Positions 1 to 8,497 of a stretch of DNA of 64,000 nt are shown here, piece by piece. Under the pieces are notes generated by a model. It had not been told where the DNA came from and did no database searches. It worked only from the letters and a program-made list of their open reading frames with translations. Made by a program: the position numbers and the translations under genes. How positions within the stretch are numbered: the stretch's first letter is position 1; every line of letters begins with the position of its first letter. The stretch is taken from assembly GCA_035485575.1 (NCBI GenBank), contig DATHNW010000017.1, positions 124,001-188,000 on the forward strand. The letters are read 5' to 3'. The DNA comes from DASRHD01 sp035485575. Its GTDB lineage: Bacteria > Verrucomicrobiota > Verrucomicrobiia > Opitutales > Opitutaceae.

Positions 1-2
1 GC

Positions 3-326
3 ATGGCGATGATCTGGTACACGGACGGCTTTGACTACCGGCTCACTGTCGGCGGCAAGCCGTTCTTCAGCCCGCTTTTCGCGTTTCCCGTCTCCTACGA
101 GCTGACGATCCTTTTTACCGCCTTTGCCACCATCATCGGCATGTTCATTCTCAACGGCCTGCCGATGCATTACCATCCGGTACTGAAATACCCGAACGTC
201 GACCGCGCCACGAACGACCTTTTTTATATCGTCATTGAGTCGCGCGATCCGAAGTTCAATCCGCAGGCCACCCGCGCGCTCCTTGCCGACATCGGCGGCC
301 AGGCCATCACCGAACTCGAAGACTGA
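3..326 (+). CDS. actD: Alternative complex III subunit ActD, C-terminal part (partial)
   Basis: This is the membrane subunit ActD (DUF3341 family) of alternative complex III, the quinol:cytochrome c oxidoreductase used in place of the bc1 complex. The frame is open to the left edge and only 107 residues are seen, whereas the family is usually about 170-200, so the start lies outside the window and the first Met is probably internal. A hydrophobic helix (about residues 28-52) follows the FFSPLFAFPVSYELT stretch and precedes the typical LPMHYHPVL motif. actE begins 5 bases after the stop and actF overlaps actE, so this is one operon. The assignment rests on family resemblance plus the actE-actF neighbours. 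Confidence 0.85.
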   Translation: MAMIWYTDGFDYRLTVGGKPFFSPLFAFPVSYELTILFTAFATIIGMFILNGLPMHYHPVLKYPNVDRATNDLFYIVIESRDPKFNPQATRALLADIGGQAITELED

Positions 327-331
327 CCTCC

Positions 332-982
332 ATGCGCACGGTTTACCTTGTCACCTTCTTCCTCGTGGTGCTGCTCGTCGCAGGCTACGGCTTTCGCGGC
401 ACGACGTTCACGAAGCCGCCGATCGACGTTTTCCCCGAATGGATGTTTCCCGGCATGAAGCGCCAGTCGAAATACAAGGCGCAGGCCGCCAGCCCGTTCT
501 TCGCTGACGGCCGTGCCGACCGTCCGCTGCCGGTCGGGGTCGTGCCCTCCGGCTACGGGCCGCTTGCCCAGCCGTTGCACGATGATTCGCACCTCTACGA
601 CGGCAAGAATCCCGACGGCACGTTTGTGCGCGGCTTTCCGTCACAGCTCGTCATCGACGAAAAATTCATGGAGCGCGGCCGCCAGCGCTACCTGATCTAC
701 TGTTCGCCCTGCCACAGCGCGGTCGGCGACGGCAAGGGTATCGTTTCGCAATACGGCATGGGCCCGGCGAATTTTCACGACGATCGCATCCGCCAGATGG
801 CCGAGGGGGAAATTTTCAACACCATCACCCATGGCAAGGGCAACATGATGCCTTACGCCGACAAACTCGCCCCGGAGGACCGTTGGGCCGTCATCGCCTA
901 CGTGCGTGCGCTCGAGCGCGCCCGCGCCGGCACGGCGGCCGACGTTCCGCCCGAGCACCATCAGGAGCTTGGCCTCAAATGA
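332..982 (+). CDS. actE: Alternative complex III monohaem cytochrome c subunit ActE
   Basis: Monohaem cytochrome c subunit of alternative complex III, which passes electrons from the complex towards the terminal acceptor. It has an N-terminal membrane anchor (about residues 4-20) and a single haem c site CSPCH at residues 124-128; a Met in the GNMMPY segment (about 170) is the likely sixth ligand. No lipobox cysteine is present, although ActE of other bacteria is often a lipoprotein, so a transmembrane anchor is inferred. The length of 216 residues is normal for the family. Its stop overlaps the start of actF in an ATGA, indicating translational coupling. Confidence 0.9.
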   Translation: MRTVYLVTFFLVVLLVAGYGFRGTTFTKPPIDVFPEWMFPGMKRQSKYKAQAASPFFADGRADRPLPVGVVPSGYGPLAQPLHDDSHLYDGKNPDGTFVRGFPSQLVIDEKFMERGRQRYLIYCSPCHSAVGDGKGIVSQYGMGPANFHDDRIRQMAEGEIFNTITHGKGNMMPYADKLAPEDRWAVIAYVRALERARAGTAADVPPEHHQELGLK

Positions 983-2238
983 GCACGCAAGCCACACCCA
1001 TCCCCGCCGGTCTTCCCGTTGACGCGTCCGCGTCCAACGCCAGCCGCGCCCTTCTCGCCGGCTTTGCCGGCATCGGCCTCACCATTATCGGCGTGGTCCT
1101 CTCCGGTATTACCACCGTCGCTTTTTCCTGGCTGGTCGGCATCATGTTCTGGACCGCCATTGCGATCGGCATGCTGCTGTTCATCATGATCCAGCACGTG
1201 TTTGACGCCGGCTGGGGCGCGGTCATCCGCCGCCAGTATGAGCATGGCATCGCCGCCTTCAAATGGCTCGCGGTGCTTTTTCTGCCGCTGCTGGTGCTTG
1301 CGCTGGCCTGTCCCAAGCTCGCACCCTGGCCATGGGTGGACGGCACCCGCGTCGTCGAGGGGCACGCCGTTGCGCATGATGTCGTTTATCACAAGAAAGA
1401 GGCTTTTTTGAACCTGAGGATGTTCACCGGCTGCTCGGTGCTTTTCTTTGCCATCTGGATCTGGCTGGCTGCGCGCCTGCGCCGCGCGTCCTTCGCGCAG
1501 GATGCCGACGGCGATCCGCAGTGGACGCACATGAACCGGGTCACTTCGGCCTTTGGCATCCCGCTTGCCGCCATTTCGCTCACGTTTGCTGCCATCTTCT
1601 GGATGAAGAGCCTGGAGTATCACTGGTTCTCCACCATGTACGGCGTTTGCTATTTCGCCGACTGCATGCGCGGCGCGCTTTCCTGTGGCGTCCTCATCAT
1701 GCTCTGGCTTTACCGGCGCGGCGACTACAAGGGCATCCTCAACAACAATCACCTGCACTCCATCGGGCAGCTGATGCTGGCCTTCACCGTCTTCTGGGCC
1801 TATGTGAATTTCTCGCAGTATTTCCTCATCTGGAATGCCAACGTCCCCGAGGAGACCTTCTGGTTCAACGAACGCGAGTCCGGCCAGTGGTGGTATGTCG
1901 GCATGGCCCTGCTGTTCTGCTATTTTTTGTTCTCGTTCTGCTACCTGCTTTCCTATCGCAACAAGATTGTCCACGAGCGCATCAAGTTCATTGCCCGGTG
2001 GAACCTCGCATTCCTTTTCCTGGATCTTTGCTTTAATGTCCTGCCTGCGTTCAAGGACGCCAGCGGCGAGCCGCGGCCCTTCTTGCAGTCCGCGCTGCTC
2101 TGGTCGCTCACCTCGATCCTTGGCATCGGCGGCGTCTGCGTCTGGGCCTACCTGAAAAGCTTCCCGACGACGAAACTCATTCCGATCCGCGATCCGCGCA
2201 TCGTCGAATCCCTCACTTACCATGAGCCTTCCGCCTGA
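979..2238 (+). CDS. actF: Alternative complex III integral membrane subunit ActF
   Basis: Polytopic ActF subunit of alternative complex III (NrfD-like superfamily, about ten membrane helices), expected to take part in quinol binding and coupling. I chose the ATG at 979, which overlaps the actE stop (ATGA) and gives 419 residues; a longer reading begins inside actE and adds a basic stretch unlike the family. The central NNNHLHSIGQLMLAFTVFWA and SQYFLIWNANVPEE segments are characteristic of ActF. The next gene starts 17 bases before this stop, so the operon continues without a break. Confidence 0.9.
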   Translation: MSTQATPIPAGLPVDASASNASRALLAGFAGIGLTIIGVVLSGITTVAFSWLVGIMFWTAIAIGMLLFIMIQHVFDAGWGAVIRRQYEHGIAAFKWLAVLFLPLLVLALACPKLAPWPWVDGTRVVEGHAVAHDVVYHKKEAFLNLRMFTGCSVLFFAIWIWLAARLRRASFAQDADGDPQWTHMNRVTSAFGIPLAAISLTFAAIFWMKSLEYHWFSTMYGVCYFADCMRGALSCGVLIMLWLYRRGDYKGILNNNHLHSIGQLMLAFTVFWAYVNFSQYFLIWNANVPEETFWFNERESGQWWYVGMALLFCYFLFSFCYLLSYRNKIVHERIKFIARWNLAFLFLDLCFNVLPAFKDASGEPRPFLQSALLWSLTSILGIGGVCVWAYLKSFPTTKLIPIRDPRIVESLTYHEPSA

Positions 2239-2554
2239 CGCCCAATCCAAATCCGTCTCGTGGGTTTCCGTGGCCGCCGTTTTCGGCTGCTTCGCGCTTT
2301 TCCTGTTCATCATCTATCTCGCCTACCTGCCGCAGCGCGAAAAAACCGCCGAGGCCGACCTCTCGCAGGTTTCCGCCGATGAACGCTGGCAGTACTCGGC
2401 CGAGGGCCGCGCCAGCCATCTTGCCGACCTGCGCGCCCGTGAGCAAACCGAGCAGACCACCTACGGCTGGGTTGACCAGAAGGCCGGCGTCGTCCGTTTG
2501 CCCATCGACCGCGCGATGCAACTCACCCTGCAGGACCTTCAGGCCAAAAAATAA
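2222..2554 (+). CDS. Small single-pass membrane protein of the ACIII/CcoNOP-like operon
   Basis: A 110-residue protein with one clear membrane helix (about residues 14-34) and a charged C-terminal domain rich in Glu, Arg and Gln that ends in LQDLQAKK. I do not recognise it as a named family. It overlaps actF by 17 bases and lies 18 bases before the CcoN-like gene, so it is translated between the complex III and oxidase-like subunits. Its size and topology suit an accessory or linker subunit, but that is inference. It has no haem motif and no cysteine. Confidence 0.75.
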   Translation: MSLPPDAQSKSVSWVSVAAVFGCFALFLFIIYLAYLPQREKTAEADLSQVSADERWQYSAEGRASHLADLRAREQTEQTTYGWVDQKAGVVRLPIDRAMQLTLQDLQAKK

Positions 2555-2572
2555 TCCGTACCGCTTTCCGAG

Positions 2573-3997
2573 ATGACCACCACCTCGTCCACCGCCATCG
2601 AGCCTGAAGCCAGCGGCATCGACGCTTCCACGCGTGTTCCGCTGCTGCTGTTGCTTGGCTCGGCCATTCTCTGGCTCGTTGCCGGGGGCGTCTTGGCGCT
2701 CATTGCCTCCATCCAGCTGCATGCGCCGCAGTTTCTTTCCCGCTGTCCCTTTTGCACCTACGGCCACGTGCAGGCCGCGCAGGAAACGGCCCTCGTCTAC
2801 GGCTGGGGCATCAACGCGGGGCTCGCCCTCTCGCTCTGGCTGCTCGCGCGGCTTGGTGGAGCGCCTTTGCGCGCGGCCGGCCTCGCCACGATTGGCGCGG
2901 GTTTCTGGAATCTCGCGCTGAGTGTCGGCCTCGTCGGAATTTTCGCGGGTGACATGACCGGCTTCGCCTTCCTGCAGCTGCCCGCCTATGTCCAACCCAT
3001 CATGCTGGCTGCCTACGCCGCCATTGCCGTCGCGGGCGTGCTCGCGTGGACCGGCCGCCGCACGGCGTTTACCTTCGCTACGCAATGGTATGCCGTGGCC
3101 CCGCTCTTTATTTTCCCGTGGGTGTTCTCGGTTGCGCAGGTGCTGCTGTTGTTCGCCCCGGTGCACGGCACATTGCAGGCCGTCGTTGCCGGTTGGTTCG
3201 GTCAGAATCTCGGCGCCCTCGTGCTCGTGCCGTTCGCGCTTGCGGCGGCTTATTACTTGCTGCCGAAAATTTCCGGTCAGCCGGTCCATCATTACGACTA
3301 CACGTCGCACGCTTTCTGGGTGCTGCTGTTCATCGGCGGCTGGGCGGGCGGACGCCATCTCATCGGCGGTCCGGTGCCCGCCTGGGTCGTGACCACGGGC
3401 ATTGTCACGAGCGTGCTGCTGCTTTTCCATTACGTGGTCGTGGCGGTCAACCTCGCCGGCGTGTTCGCCGGGCGGAGGAGAACGGCGCTGCGTTTCGTTG
3501 CGGTTGGCCTGCTGGCCTACCTGCTGGGCGGCGTGCTTGACGCGGTGACCTCCAGTCGCGACGTGGCGGAAGTCACGCAATTTACGTTTTTCTCGGCGGC
3601 ACAGACGCAGCTGCTGCTCCAGGGCGCCGTCACGTTCATGTTTTTCGGCGCGCTCTACTACTTCATACCGCGGCTGGCGGGAAAGCCCTGGCCGTCGGCC
3701 GGCCTCATCTGCGCCAACTTTGGTGCGGCCCTGCTTGGCCTGGTGCTCAACGTCGGCGGGCTGTTCGTCGCCGGGTGGGTGCAGGGTCATGACCTGAATC
3801 AAGCCGGCGTCGGTTTTGCGGCCATTGCTGCGCATACGCGGCCGTGGTTGCTGGCGGCCACGGCCGGCCAGGCGCTTTTCCTGTTGGGCAGCCTCGCGCT
3901 GGCGGCCAATTTCGCCCGGCTCCTGTGCGTCTGCGCCAAACAGCGGGCGGCAGAACTCTTAAGTCCGCCCGCCACGCTGGAGGCGACTGTGTCATGA
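2573..3997 (+). CDS. CcoN-family (cbb3 oxidase subunit I) homologue lacking the redox-centre ligands
   Basis: Polytopic membrane protein of 474 residues that aligns over its length with CcoN, the catalytic subunit of cbb3 cytochrome oxidase. Recognisable blocks are the YGWGINAG helix (75-83), AAYYLLPKISGQPV (225-238), HAFWVLLFIGGWAGG and FFGALYYFIPRLAG (358-370). The expected ligands are changed: the low-spin haem b His of the RPLHTNA block is Gln70; the copper His of YGHN is Gln211; the GPHH pair is Arg261-His262; the cross-linked Tyr six residues before that pair is Gly255; and both His of the GHVH motif are Gln344 and Gln346. It therefore cannot be a normal oxygen reductase. A role as a structural membrane core for the two cytochromes encoded next is inference. 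Its stop overlaps the next start. Confidence 0.88.
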   Translation: MTTTSSTAIEPEASGIDASTRVPLLLLLGSAILWLVAGGVLALIASIQLHAPQFLSRCPFCTYGHVQAAQETALVYGWGINAGLALSLWLLARLGGAPLRAAGLATIGAGFWNLALSVGLVGIFAGDMTGFAFLQLPAYVQPIMLAAYAAIAVAGVLAWTGRRTAFTFATQWYAVAPLFIFPWVFSVAQVLLLFAPVHGTLQAVVAGWFGQNLGALVLVPFALAAAYYLLPKISGQPVHHYDYTSHAFWVLLFIGGWAGGRHLIGGPVPAWVVTTGIVTSVLLLFHYVVVAVNLAGVFAGRRRTALRFVAVGLLAYLLGGVLDAVTSSRDVAEVTQFTFFSAAQTQLLLQGAVTFMFFGALYYFIPRLAGKPWPSAGLICANFGAALLGLVLNVGGLFVAGWVQGHDLNQAGVGFAAIAAHTRPWLLAATAGQALFLLGSLALAANFARLLCVCAKQRAAELLSPPATLEATVS

Positions 3998-4677
3998 AAA
4001 GTTCACCGCTCTTTTTTCTCGGCCTTTTTGCCGCGCTGGCATTTTCCCTGACTGCGCTCGTGCTCGGTACGAATGCGCAGTACGGACGGCTTGCGCCTTA
4101 TGTTGACGAAACCCAGGGCGCGGCTTTCCCGCAGCAATCGCCCGGCCTCGCCGCCCGCGGGCATCTGGTTTATCAGGATCTCGGCTGTGCGGCCTGCCAT
4201 ACGCAGCAGGTGCGCCGGGCCGATTTTGGCAGCGACCACGCCCGTGGTTGGGGCGAGCGCCAGAGCGTCGCGCGCGATTATGTGTTTCAGGATCGTGTGC
4301 TCTTGGGCGATGCGCGCATTGGCCCCGATCTCACCAACTTCGGTGGCCGGGCTGCGAACGCGGGTTTGGATGCCAGTCGGATCCTCGCCTTCCTGCACAA
4401 CGGACAGGGCGAAATGCCTCCCTACCCGTTTCTCTTCGAGGTACGGCGCGTGGTCGGCCAGCGTTCGCCCAAAGCGCTCACGCTTTCCGGCCAGTCCGAC
4501 TACGAGCTCATGCCCACGCCCCGCGCCGAGGCGCTCGCCGCCTACCTGCTCAGCTTGAAGACCGACTACGATTATCCCGAGGCCAAGCCGCCGGCACCGG
4601 CCGCGAAGCCACCTGAGGCACCGGCGAAGCCGCCGGCTGCTGCTGCGCCCGCTGCCAAGGAGGATGAGAAAAAATGA
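3994..4677 (+). CDS. CcoO-like monohaem cytochrome c
   Basis: Membrane-anchored cytochrome c resembling CcoO of cbb3 oxidases. The ATG at 3994 overlaps the previous stop (ATGA) and gives 227 residues; a longer reading lies inside the upstream gene. An N-terminal helix (about 5-25) is followed by the haem c site CAACH at 65-69, then HTQQVRR, the RGWGERQSVARDYVFQD segment and GPDLTNFGGR, all CcoO-type. Met141 in GEMPPYPFLF is the likely axial ligand. The last 40 residues are Pro/Ala/Lys-rich and low complexity. Haem binding looks intact, in contrast to the CcoN-like partner. Confidence 0.85.
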   Translation: MKSSPLFFLGLFAALAFSLTALVLGTNAQYGRLAPYVDETQGAAFPQQSPGLAARGHLVYQDLGCAACHTQQVRRADFGSDHARGWGERQSVARDYVFQDRVLLGDARIGPDLTNFGGRAANAGLDASRILAFLHNGQGEMPPYPFLFEVRRVVGQRSPKALTLSGQSDYELMPTPRAEALAAYLLSLKTDYDYPEAKPPAPAAKPPEAPAKPPAAAAPAAKEDEKK

Positions 4678-5339
4678 GCACGTCGCCCATCGATCCACGT
4701 CTTGAACAGGCCGCCGTGTCCGACGAGAGCCTGCTGTCTGCGCACGAGAAAATCCTCCACGAAAAGCCCGACATGCAGGGCGGCTACTCGCTGCTGCCGC
4801 TGGGGCTGCTCTTCTTTTTCAGCGGACTCATCTTTTTTGCCGGCACTTATCTCAACCGTTTTTCGGGTGGTTTCGACGCACTGGTTTATAACGAAAACCT
4901 GAAGCCGGTGAAGGGCGGGGCGGCGCCGGTGAAAGTCGACCCTGTCGCGATGGGCAAGAGATTGTTTAATTCCGGCGGCGCCTGCGTGACCTGCCACCAG
5001 CCGACCGGCCAGGGCGTCCCCGGCACTTATCCGCCGCTCGCCGGCTCTGAATGGGTCCAGGGCAGTCCCGACCGTGTGATCCGCATCGTGCTATTCGGCC
5101 TGCAAGGCTCGGTGAAGGTGCGCGGCAATGATTTCAACGCCGCCGTCATGCCCGCCTTTGGCTCCACCGGCACGTTCGGCTGGAGCGACGAGAAGATCGC
5201 CGATGTGCTTACCTATGTGCGCCAGGAATGGGGCAACAAGGCCGCTCCGATCACGACTGACCAGGTGGCCGCCATCCGCACTGCCGAGGCCAGCCGTTCG
5301 AAGGCCTGGACGCAGGACGAACTGCTGCAGATCAAGTAA
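4674..5339 (+). CDS. CcoP-like membrane-anchored monohaem cytochrome c
   Basis: A 221-residue cytochrome c with an N-terminal cytoplasmic segment, one membrane helix (about 38-60) and one haem c site, CVTCH at 104-108, with Met159 in AVMPAFG as the probable axial ligand. CcoP of canonical cbb3 oxidase normally carries two haems, so this is a shortened, single-haem relative. It overlaps the preceding gene by ATGA and is the last gene of the operon. Together with the CcoO-like protein it provides two c-type haems that could take electrons from ActE. Confidence 0.82.
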   Translation: MSTSPIDPRLEQAAVSDESLLSAHEKILHEKPDMQGGYSLLPLGLLFFFSGLIFFAGTYLNRFSGGFDALVYNENLKPVKGGAAPVKVDPVAMGKRLFNSGGACVTCHQPTGQGVPGTYPPLAGSEWVQGSPDRVIRIVLFGLQGSVKVRGNDFNAAVMPAFGSTGTFGWSDEKIADVLTYVRQEWGNKAAPITTDQVAAIRTAEASRSKAWTQDELLQIK

Positions 5340-5353
5340 GTGTTTGTTTTTTA

Positions 5354-5420
5354 GCGCAGATAGGCAGAGGCTCGGAGGGATTTTATTTTTTCTTATTTCT
5401 GCGACTCGATGTCTCTGCGC
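5354..5420. repeat. Imperfect inverted repeat after the respiratory operon
   Basis: A 7-base word (GCGCAGA, 5354-5360) returns inverted at 5414-5420 around a T-rich centre that includes TTTTATTTTTTC. The rest of 5340-5541 has no gene. It may end transcription of the operon, but the T run is in the loop rather than after the stem, so I do not call it a terminator. The GCGCAGATAGGCAGAGG wording resembles degenerate intergenic filler. Confidence 0.3.
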
Positions 5421-5541
5421 CAGGCAGATTTTGTTTCCCTGTATTAATGCCAAAAATTAAGTGCTAATGGACTGATTATCTTTTTGTCAAAGGGCTGGCA
5501 GTGCAGCGAAAACTTCGTTGTAAAGCATTTGGTCGTTCCCC

Positions 5542-7248
5542 ATGCCTTTCCCAGTGGGTAGAGCCGCAATCATTTCCACGCCAGAGAAGCGTTATTGGCT
5601 GAGTTTATGGGCGCTCGTGGTAGCAACAATGGCGGTCTTCTGGCCCGTGCTGACCTTCGACTTTGTCCGTTGGGACGATGACATCAGCATCACGCAAAAT
5701 CCACTGTTGACGGCGCCATGGTCCTGGGCGCTCGTCGGAAAGGTCTTCACTGCTGATGAAGCCCTGCGGTTCAAGCCATTACACTGTTTTTTATGTCGTC
5801 TGCTGTACGAAGCATTCGGCTTCGATCCCGTCGCCTGGCACGCATTCAATTTATTGCTGCATATAGCGGCTGCGGTACTGTTTTATGTAGTCCTGCGCCG
5901 GGTGTACGGCTTGCTCGCCACTGGGGAAGGAAAATTGTACGCAGAATGGGGTGCGTTGCTGGGAGCTGCAGTGTGGGCGCTGCATCCACTGAGGGCCGAA
6001 GCGGTGGCTTGGGCGACGGCGTCTACCTACCCATTGATGGCTGTATGCCTGCTCACTTCATTCGTCTGCTATCTGGAAGCCCACTCCAGCCCGGCTGGGA
6101 CGCACCGATGGCTCGCATTCGCCTGGGTTTTCGCGGTGGCGGGCTATGCGACTTATCCTGTGAGCGTGACTTACGGGCTGTGGCTGATGGCGGTCGATCG
6201 ATGGCTGTTGCCCTCCCAATTGGAGAAAAAAGGGCTGTGGAAACCCGGGATGAATTGGGCGTGGTGCATCAAGCAAGCTTGCTTTCTCGTGCCAGCATTT
6301 TTTGCGATCGGCCTGACGCTTTGGAGCCGTTTTACGACACCGGGCATATTCACCGGGGCGCCCCCCATCAATTCAGTCGGTGTAATAAGCCGGTGCACGA
6401 TGGCGCTGGCCATACTGACTCATATTGCTTGGCGTCTGTTCTGGCCGGTTGACTTAACGACCAACAATCCGCCGCTCAGTGCCGACAGCGGTGTGTTTCT
6501 CCTTGTGGGCGCTGACGCTCTGTTTGCTGCGCTCATTCTGGTTTGCGCATGGCGCATGCGACAGAGACAACCGCTGTTGGCGCTTGTCTGCCTCGGCTTC
6601 GCTGCGCTGGCTCTGCCCTGTCTGGGCTGGACAGAAAGACCCTCATGGCCGGCGGATCGATACAGTTATCTTCTTCATTTGGTTCTCATTGGCGGCGGAA
6701 CGGGCTGGCTGATGAGTAAGGCTGGCCATAGCCGCAGGTTGATTCTGCTGATTGGCACCGCTGTTAGCGTGGTCTTGCTGGCTTGCGCAATAGCTGCACG
6801 CCGGCAGGCAATGACTTGGCGGGACAGCACGACGTTTTTTACGCATATGGAGGAAAGCCCGCACTTTGCCGACAATCCACGGCAGGAGGGACATATCTAT
6901 GTCATGTGGGGTTATTATGAAGTCACTGCGGCACGACCTGCCAGGGCTGCGATTCTGCTTAACAAGGCTCAGCGAGTTTACATTTCGGCCATGGCTGCCG
7001 CCGTGAGCCGCCAGGATTACTCAGAGGCGTTATCGCTTTTGACGCACTTCGAGCACTATTTTCCGCTCAGCCCGATCATGCGCCGGGAGAAAGGGGCATG
7101 GTTGATCCAGATTTCTCATTATCCGGAGGCACTCTTTGAACTGAGGCAGGCGCAGCAAAAGATGCCCGAAGATGCACGCACAAATTCGCTCATCAAAGAA
7201 GCGGAGCATCTCACGGGTCAAAACGCCATGGCTCACTCGCCACGATGA
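5542..7248 (+). CDS. TMTC-like multipass membrane protein, putative GT-C glycosyltransferase with short TPR tail
   Basis: A 568-residue polytopic membrane protein of the GT-C/TMTC-like group. The first luminal loop carries the WDDD acidic motif (in VRWDDDISITQNP, about 42-54) expected for the catalytic acids, and WALHPLRAEAVAWATA (about 140-155) matches the LHP-EAV signature of that group. About ten hydrophobic helices precede a C-terminal helical segment with weak TPR character (about 455-555). The acceptor is unknown. The gene stands alone between the respiratory operon and hldD, which is on the opposite strand. A second protein of this type lies at 27605-29776. Confidence 0.65.
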   Translation: MPFPVGRAAIISTPEKRYWLSLWALVVATMAVFWPVLTFDFVRWDDDISITQNPLLTAPWSWALVGKVFTADEALRFKPLHCFLCRLLYEAFGFDPVAWHAFNLLLHIAAAVLFYVVLRRVYGLLATGEGKLYAEWGALLGAAVWALHPLRAEAVAWATASTYPLMAVCLLTSFVCYLEAHSSPAGTHRWLAFAWVFAVAGYATYPVSVTYGLWLMAVDRWLLPSQLEKKGLWKPGMNWAWCIKQACFLVPAFFAIGLTLWSRFTTPGIFTGAPPINSVGVISRCTMALAILTHIAWRLFWPVDLTTNNPPLSADSGVFLLVGADALFAALILVCAWRMRQRQPLLALVCLGFAALALPCLGWTERPSWPADRYSYLLHLVLIGGGTGWLMSKAGHSRRLILLIGTAVSVVLLACAIAARRQAMTWRDSTTFFTHMEESPHFADNPRQEGHIYVMWGYYEVTAARPARAAILLNKAQRVYISAMAAAVSRQDYSEALSLLTHFEHYFPLSPIMRREKGAWLIQISHYPEALFELRQAQQKMPEDARTNSLIKEAEHLTGQNAMAHSPR

Positions 7249-7341
7249 GATTTTCAGTATTTGACGATCACGCCAACGGCACGGTTGAAGAGTCCAGTCG
7301 ATCACGAAAGACATGCAGGTCGCAAGTGCAGCGAGAATTGG

Positions 7342-8373
7342 TTACTCGCCGAGTTTTTTTCCGGGCATGAGGTAGTTTTGGACGTAGTCGCGCACGGCTT
7401 CGGCCAGCGGCGTGACCGGGCGGTCGTAGCCGGCGTCGCGCAGCTTGGAAATGTCGGCCTGGGTGAAGTACTGGTATTTGTCGCGCAGGATTTCCGGCAT
7501 GGGAATGAACTCGATGCGCGGTTCGCGTCCGAGCGCAGTAAAAATCGCCGTGGCCAGCTCGACCCACGTGCTGGCATGGCCGGAGCCAAGGTTGTAGAGA
7601 CCGCCCGCGGCGGCGCCCTTTTCCGCGAAGAAAAGCGTCATCTCAACGGCGTCCTTCACGTAAAGGAAGTCGCGCTTCTGCTCGCCGTCCTTGTAATCGG
7701 GCCGGTGACTCTTGAAGAGCTGCACGCGCCCGGTGGCGAGGATCTGCTGGTAGGCCTTGTGCACGAGCGAGCGCATGTCGCCCTTATGATCCTCGTCGGG
7801 GCCGAAGACGTTGAAGTATTTCACGCCCACAATGCGGCCGAGCCAGCCCTGCTTTTGCGCGTAAAGGTCGAAATCGTGCTTGGACTGACCGTACAGGTTG
7901 AGCGGATGCAGGCGGCCCAGGTTTTGATCCTTGTCGTCCATGCCGGCAGAGCCGTCGCCATAGGTCGCGGCTGACGAGGCGTAGATAAAGCGTGCGTCCT
8001 GTTGGAGGGACCATTCGGCCATTTCCCTCGTGTAGGCGAGGTTGTTGTCGTCGAGATAGGATTTGTCGCCCTCGGTGGTCGACGAGCACGCGCCGAGGTG
8101 AAAAACAGCCGAGAAGCGGCCGAAAGAGTCCGGTTTCTCGGTGATCTGCCGGCGGAAGGCATCGGCCTCGATATAATCTGCGTATTTCAGGGCCTTCAGG
8201 TTTCGGCGCTTTTCCGCAAAATCGGCCTCGGTGCTGGTCCGCTTTTTGGCTGGCTCGAGAAAATCGGTGACAACAATGTCCGTGATGCCGCGCCGATTAA
8301 GCGCCCAGACCAGCGCGCTGCCGATGAAGCCCGCGCCGCCAGTGACAACGATGCGGCCTTTGAGATTGCTCAT
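7342..8373 (-). CDS. hldD: ADP-L-glycero-D-manno-heptose 6-epimerase
   Basis: Short-chain dehydrogenase-type epimerase that makes ADP-L-glycero-D-manno-heptose for the lipopolysaccharide inner core. The Rossmann motif VTGGAGFIGSALV starts near residue 10, GACSSTTE and the catalytic SSAATYGDG with YGQSK (Tyr-x3-Lys) follow, and KYFNVFGPDEDHKGDM is the heptose epimerase signature. IPMPEILRDKYQYFTQADISKLR near the C terminus is also typical. The length of 343 residues is slightly above the E. coli enzyme (310). It indicates a heptose-containing LPS and so a Gram-negative envelope. Confidence 0.93.
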   Translation of the reverse strand: MSNLKGRIVVTGGAGFIGSALVWALNRRGITDIVVTDFLEPAKKRTSTEADFAEKRRNLKALKYADYIEADAFRRQITEKPDSFGRFSAVFHLGACSSTTEGDKSYLDDNNLAYTREMAEWSLQQDARFIYASSAATYGDGSAGMDDKDQNLGRLHPLNLYGQSKHDFDLYAQKQGWLGRIVGVKYFNVFGPDEDHKGDMRSLVHKAYQQILATGRVQLFKSHRPDYKDGEQKRDFLYVKDAVEMTLFFAEKGAAAGGLYNLGSGHASTWVELATAIFTALGREPRIEFIPMPEILRDKYQYFTQADISKLRDAGYDRPVTPLAEAVRDYVQNYLMPGKKLGE

Positions 8374-8383
8374 GAACTTATTT

Positions 8384-8446
8384 GAACCACGAAGTTCATG
8401 GAGGACACGAAGAATTTTTCACCCCGGATTACGCAGATTCGCACGC
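8384..8446. repeat. Degenerate intergenic repeat (CACGAAG / GGATTACGC words)
   Basis: The upstream region of hldD holds imperfectly repeated words ACCACGAAG, GACACGAAG and CGGATTACGCAGATT. Such filler is common between genes in Verrucomicrobia and Planctomycetes relatives. No coding function is apparent. It may contain the hldD promoter region, but I could not pick out convincing boxes. Confidence 0.4.
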
Positions 8447-8497
8447 GAGGGTTTGCTGCCCTGTCGTTCTTCGCTGCGCTCAGCGGCTGATCGGACT

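Noticed and set aside
961..3835. Long minus-strand open frames opposite actF and the CcoN-like gene
   Set aside because: Low-complexity Arg/Gly/Glu-rich translations without domains; the plus-strand genes have clear families and coupled junctions.
2573..3997. Calling this gene a normal cbb3 oxidase catalytic subunit
   Set aside because: The helix framework matches CcoN, but the expected ligand His residues are Gln or Arg and the catalytic Tyr is Gly, so oxygen reduction by known chemistry is not supported.
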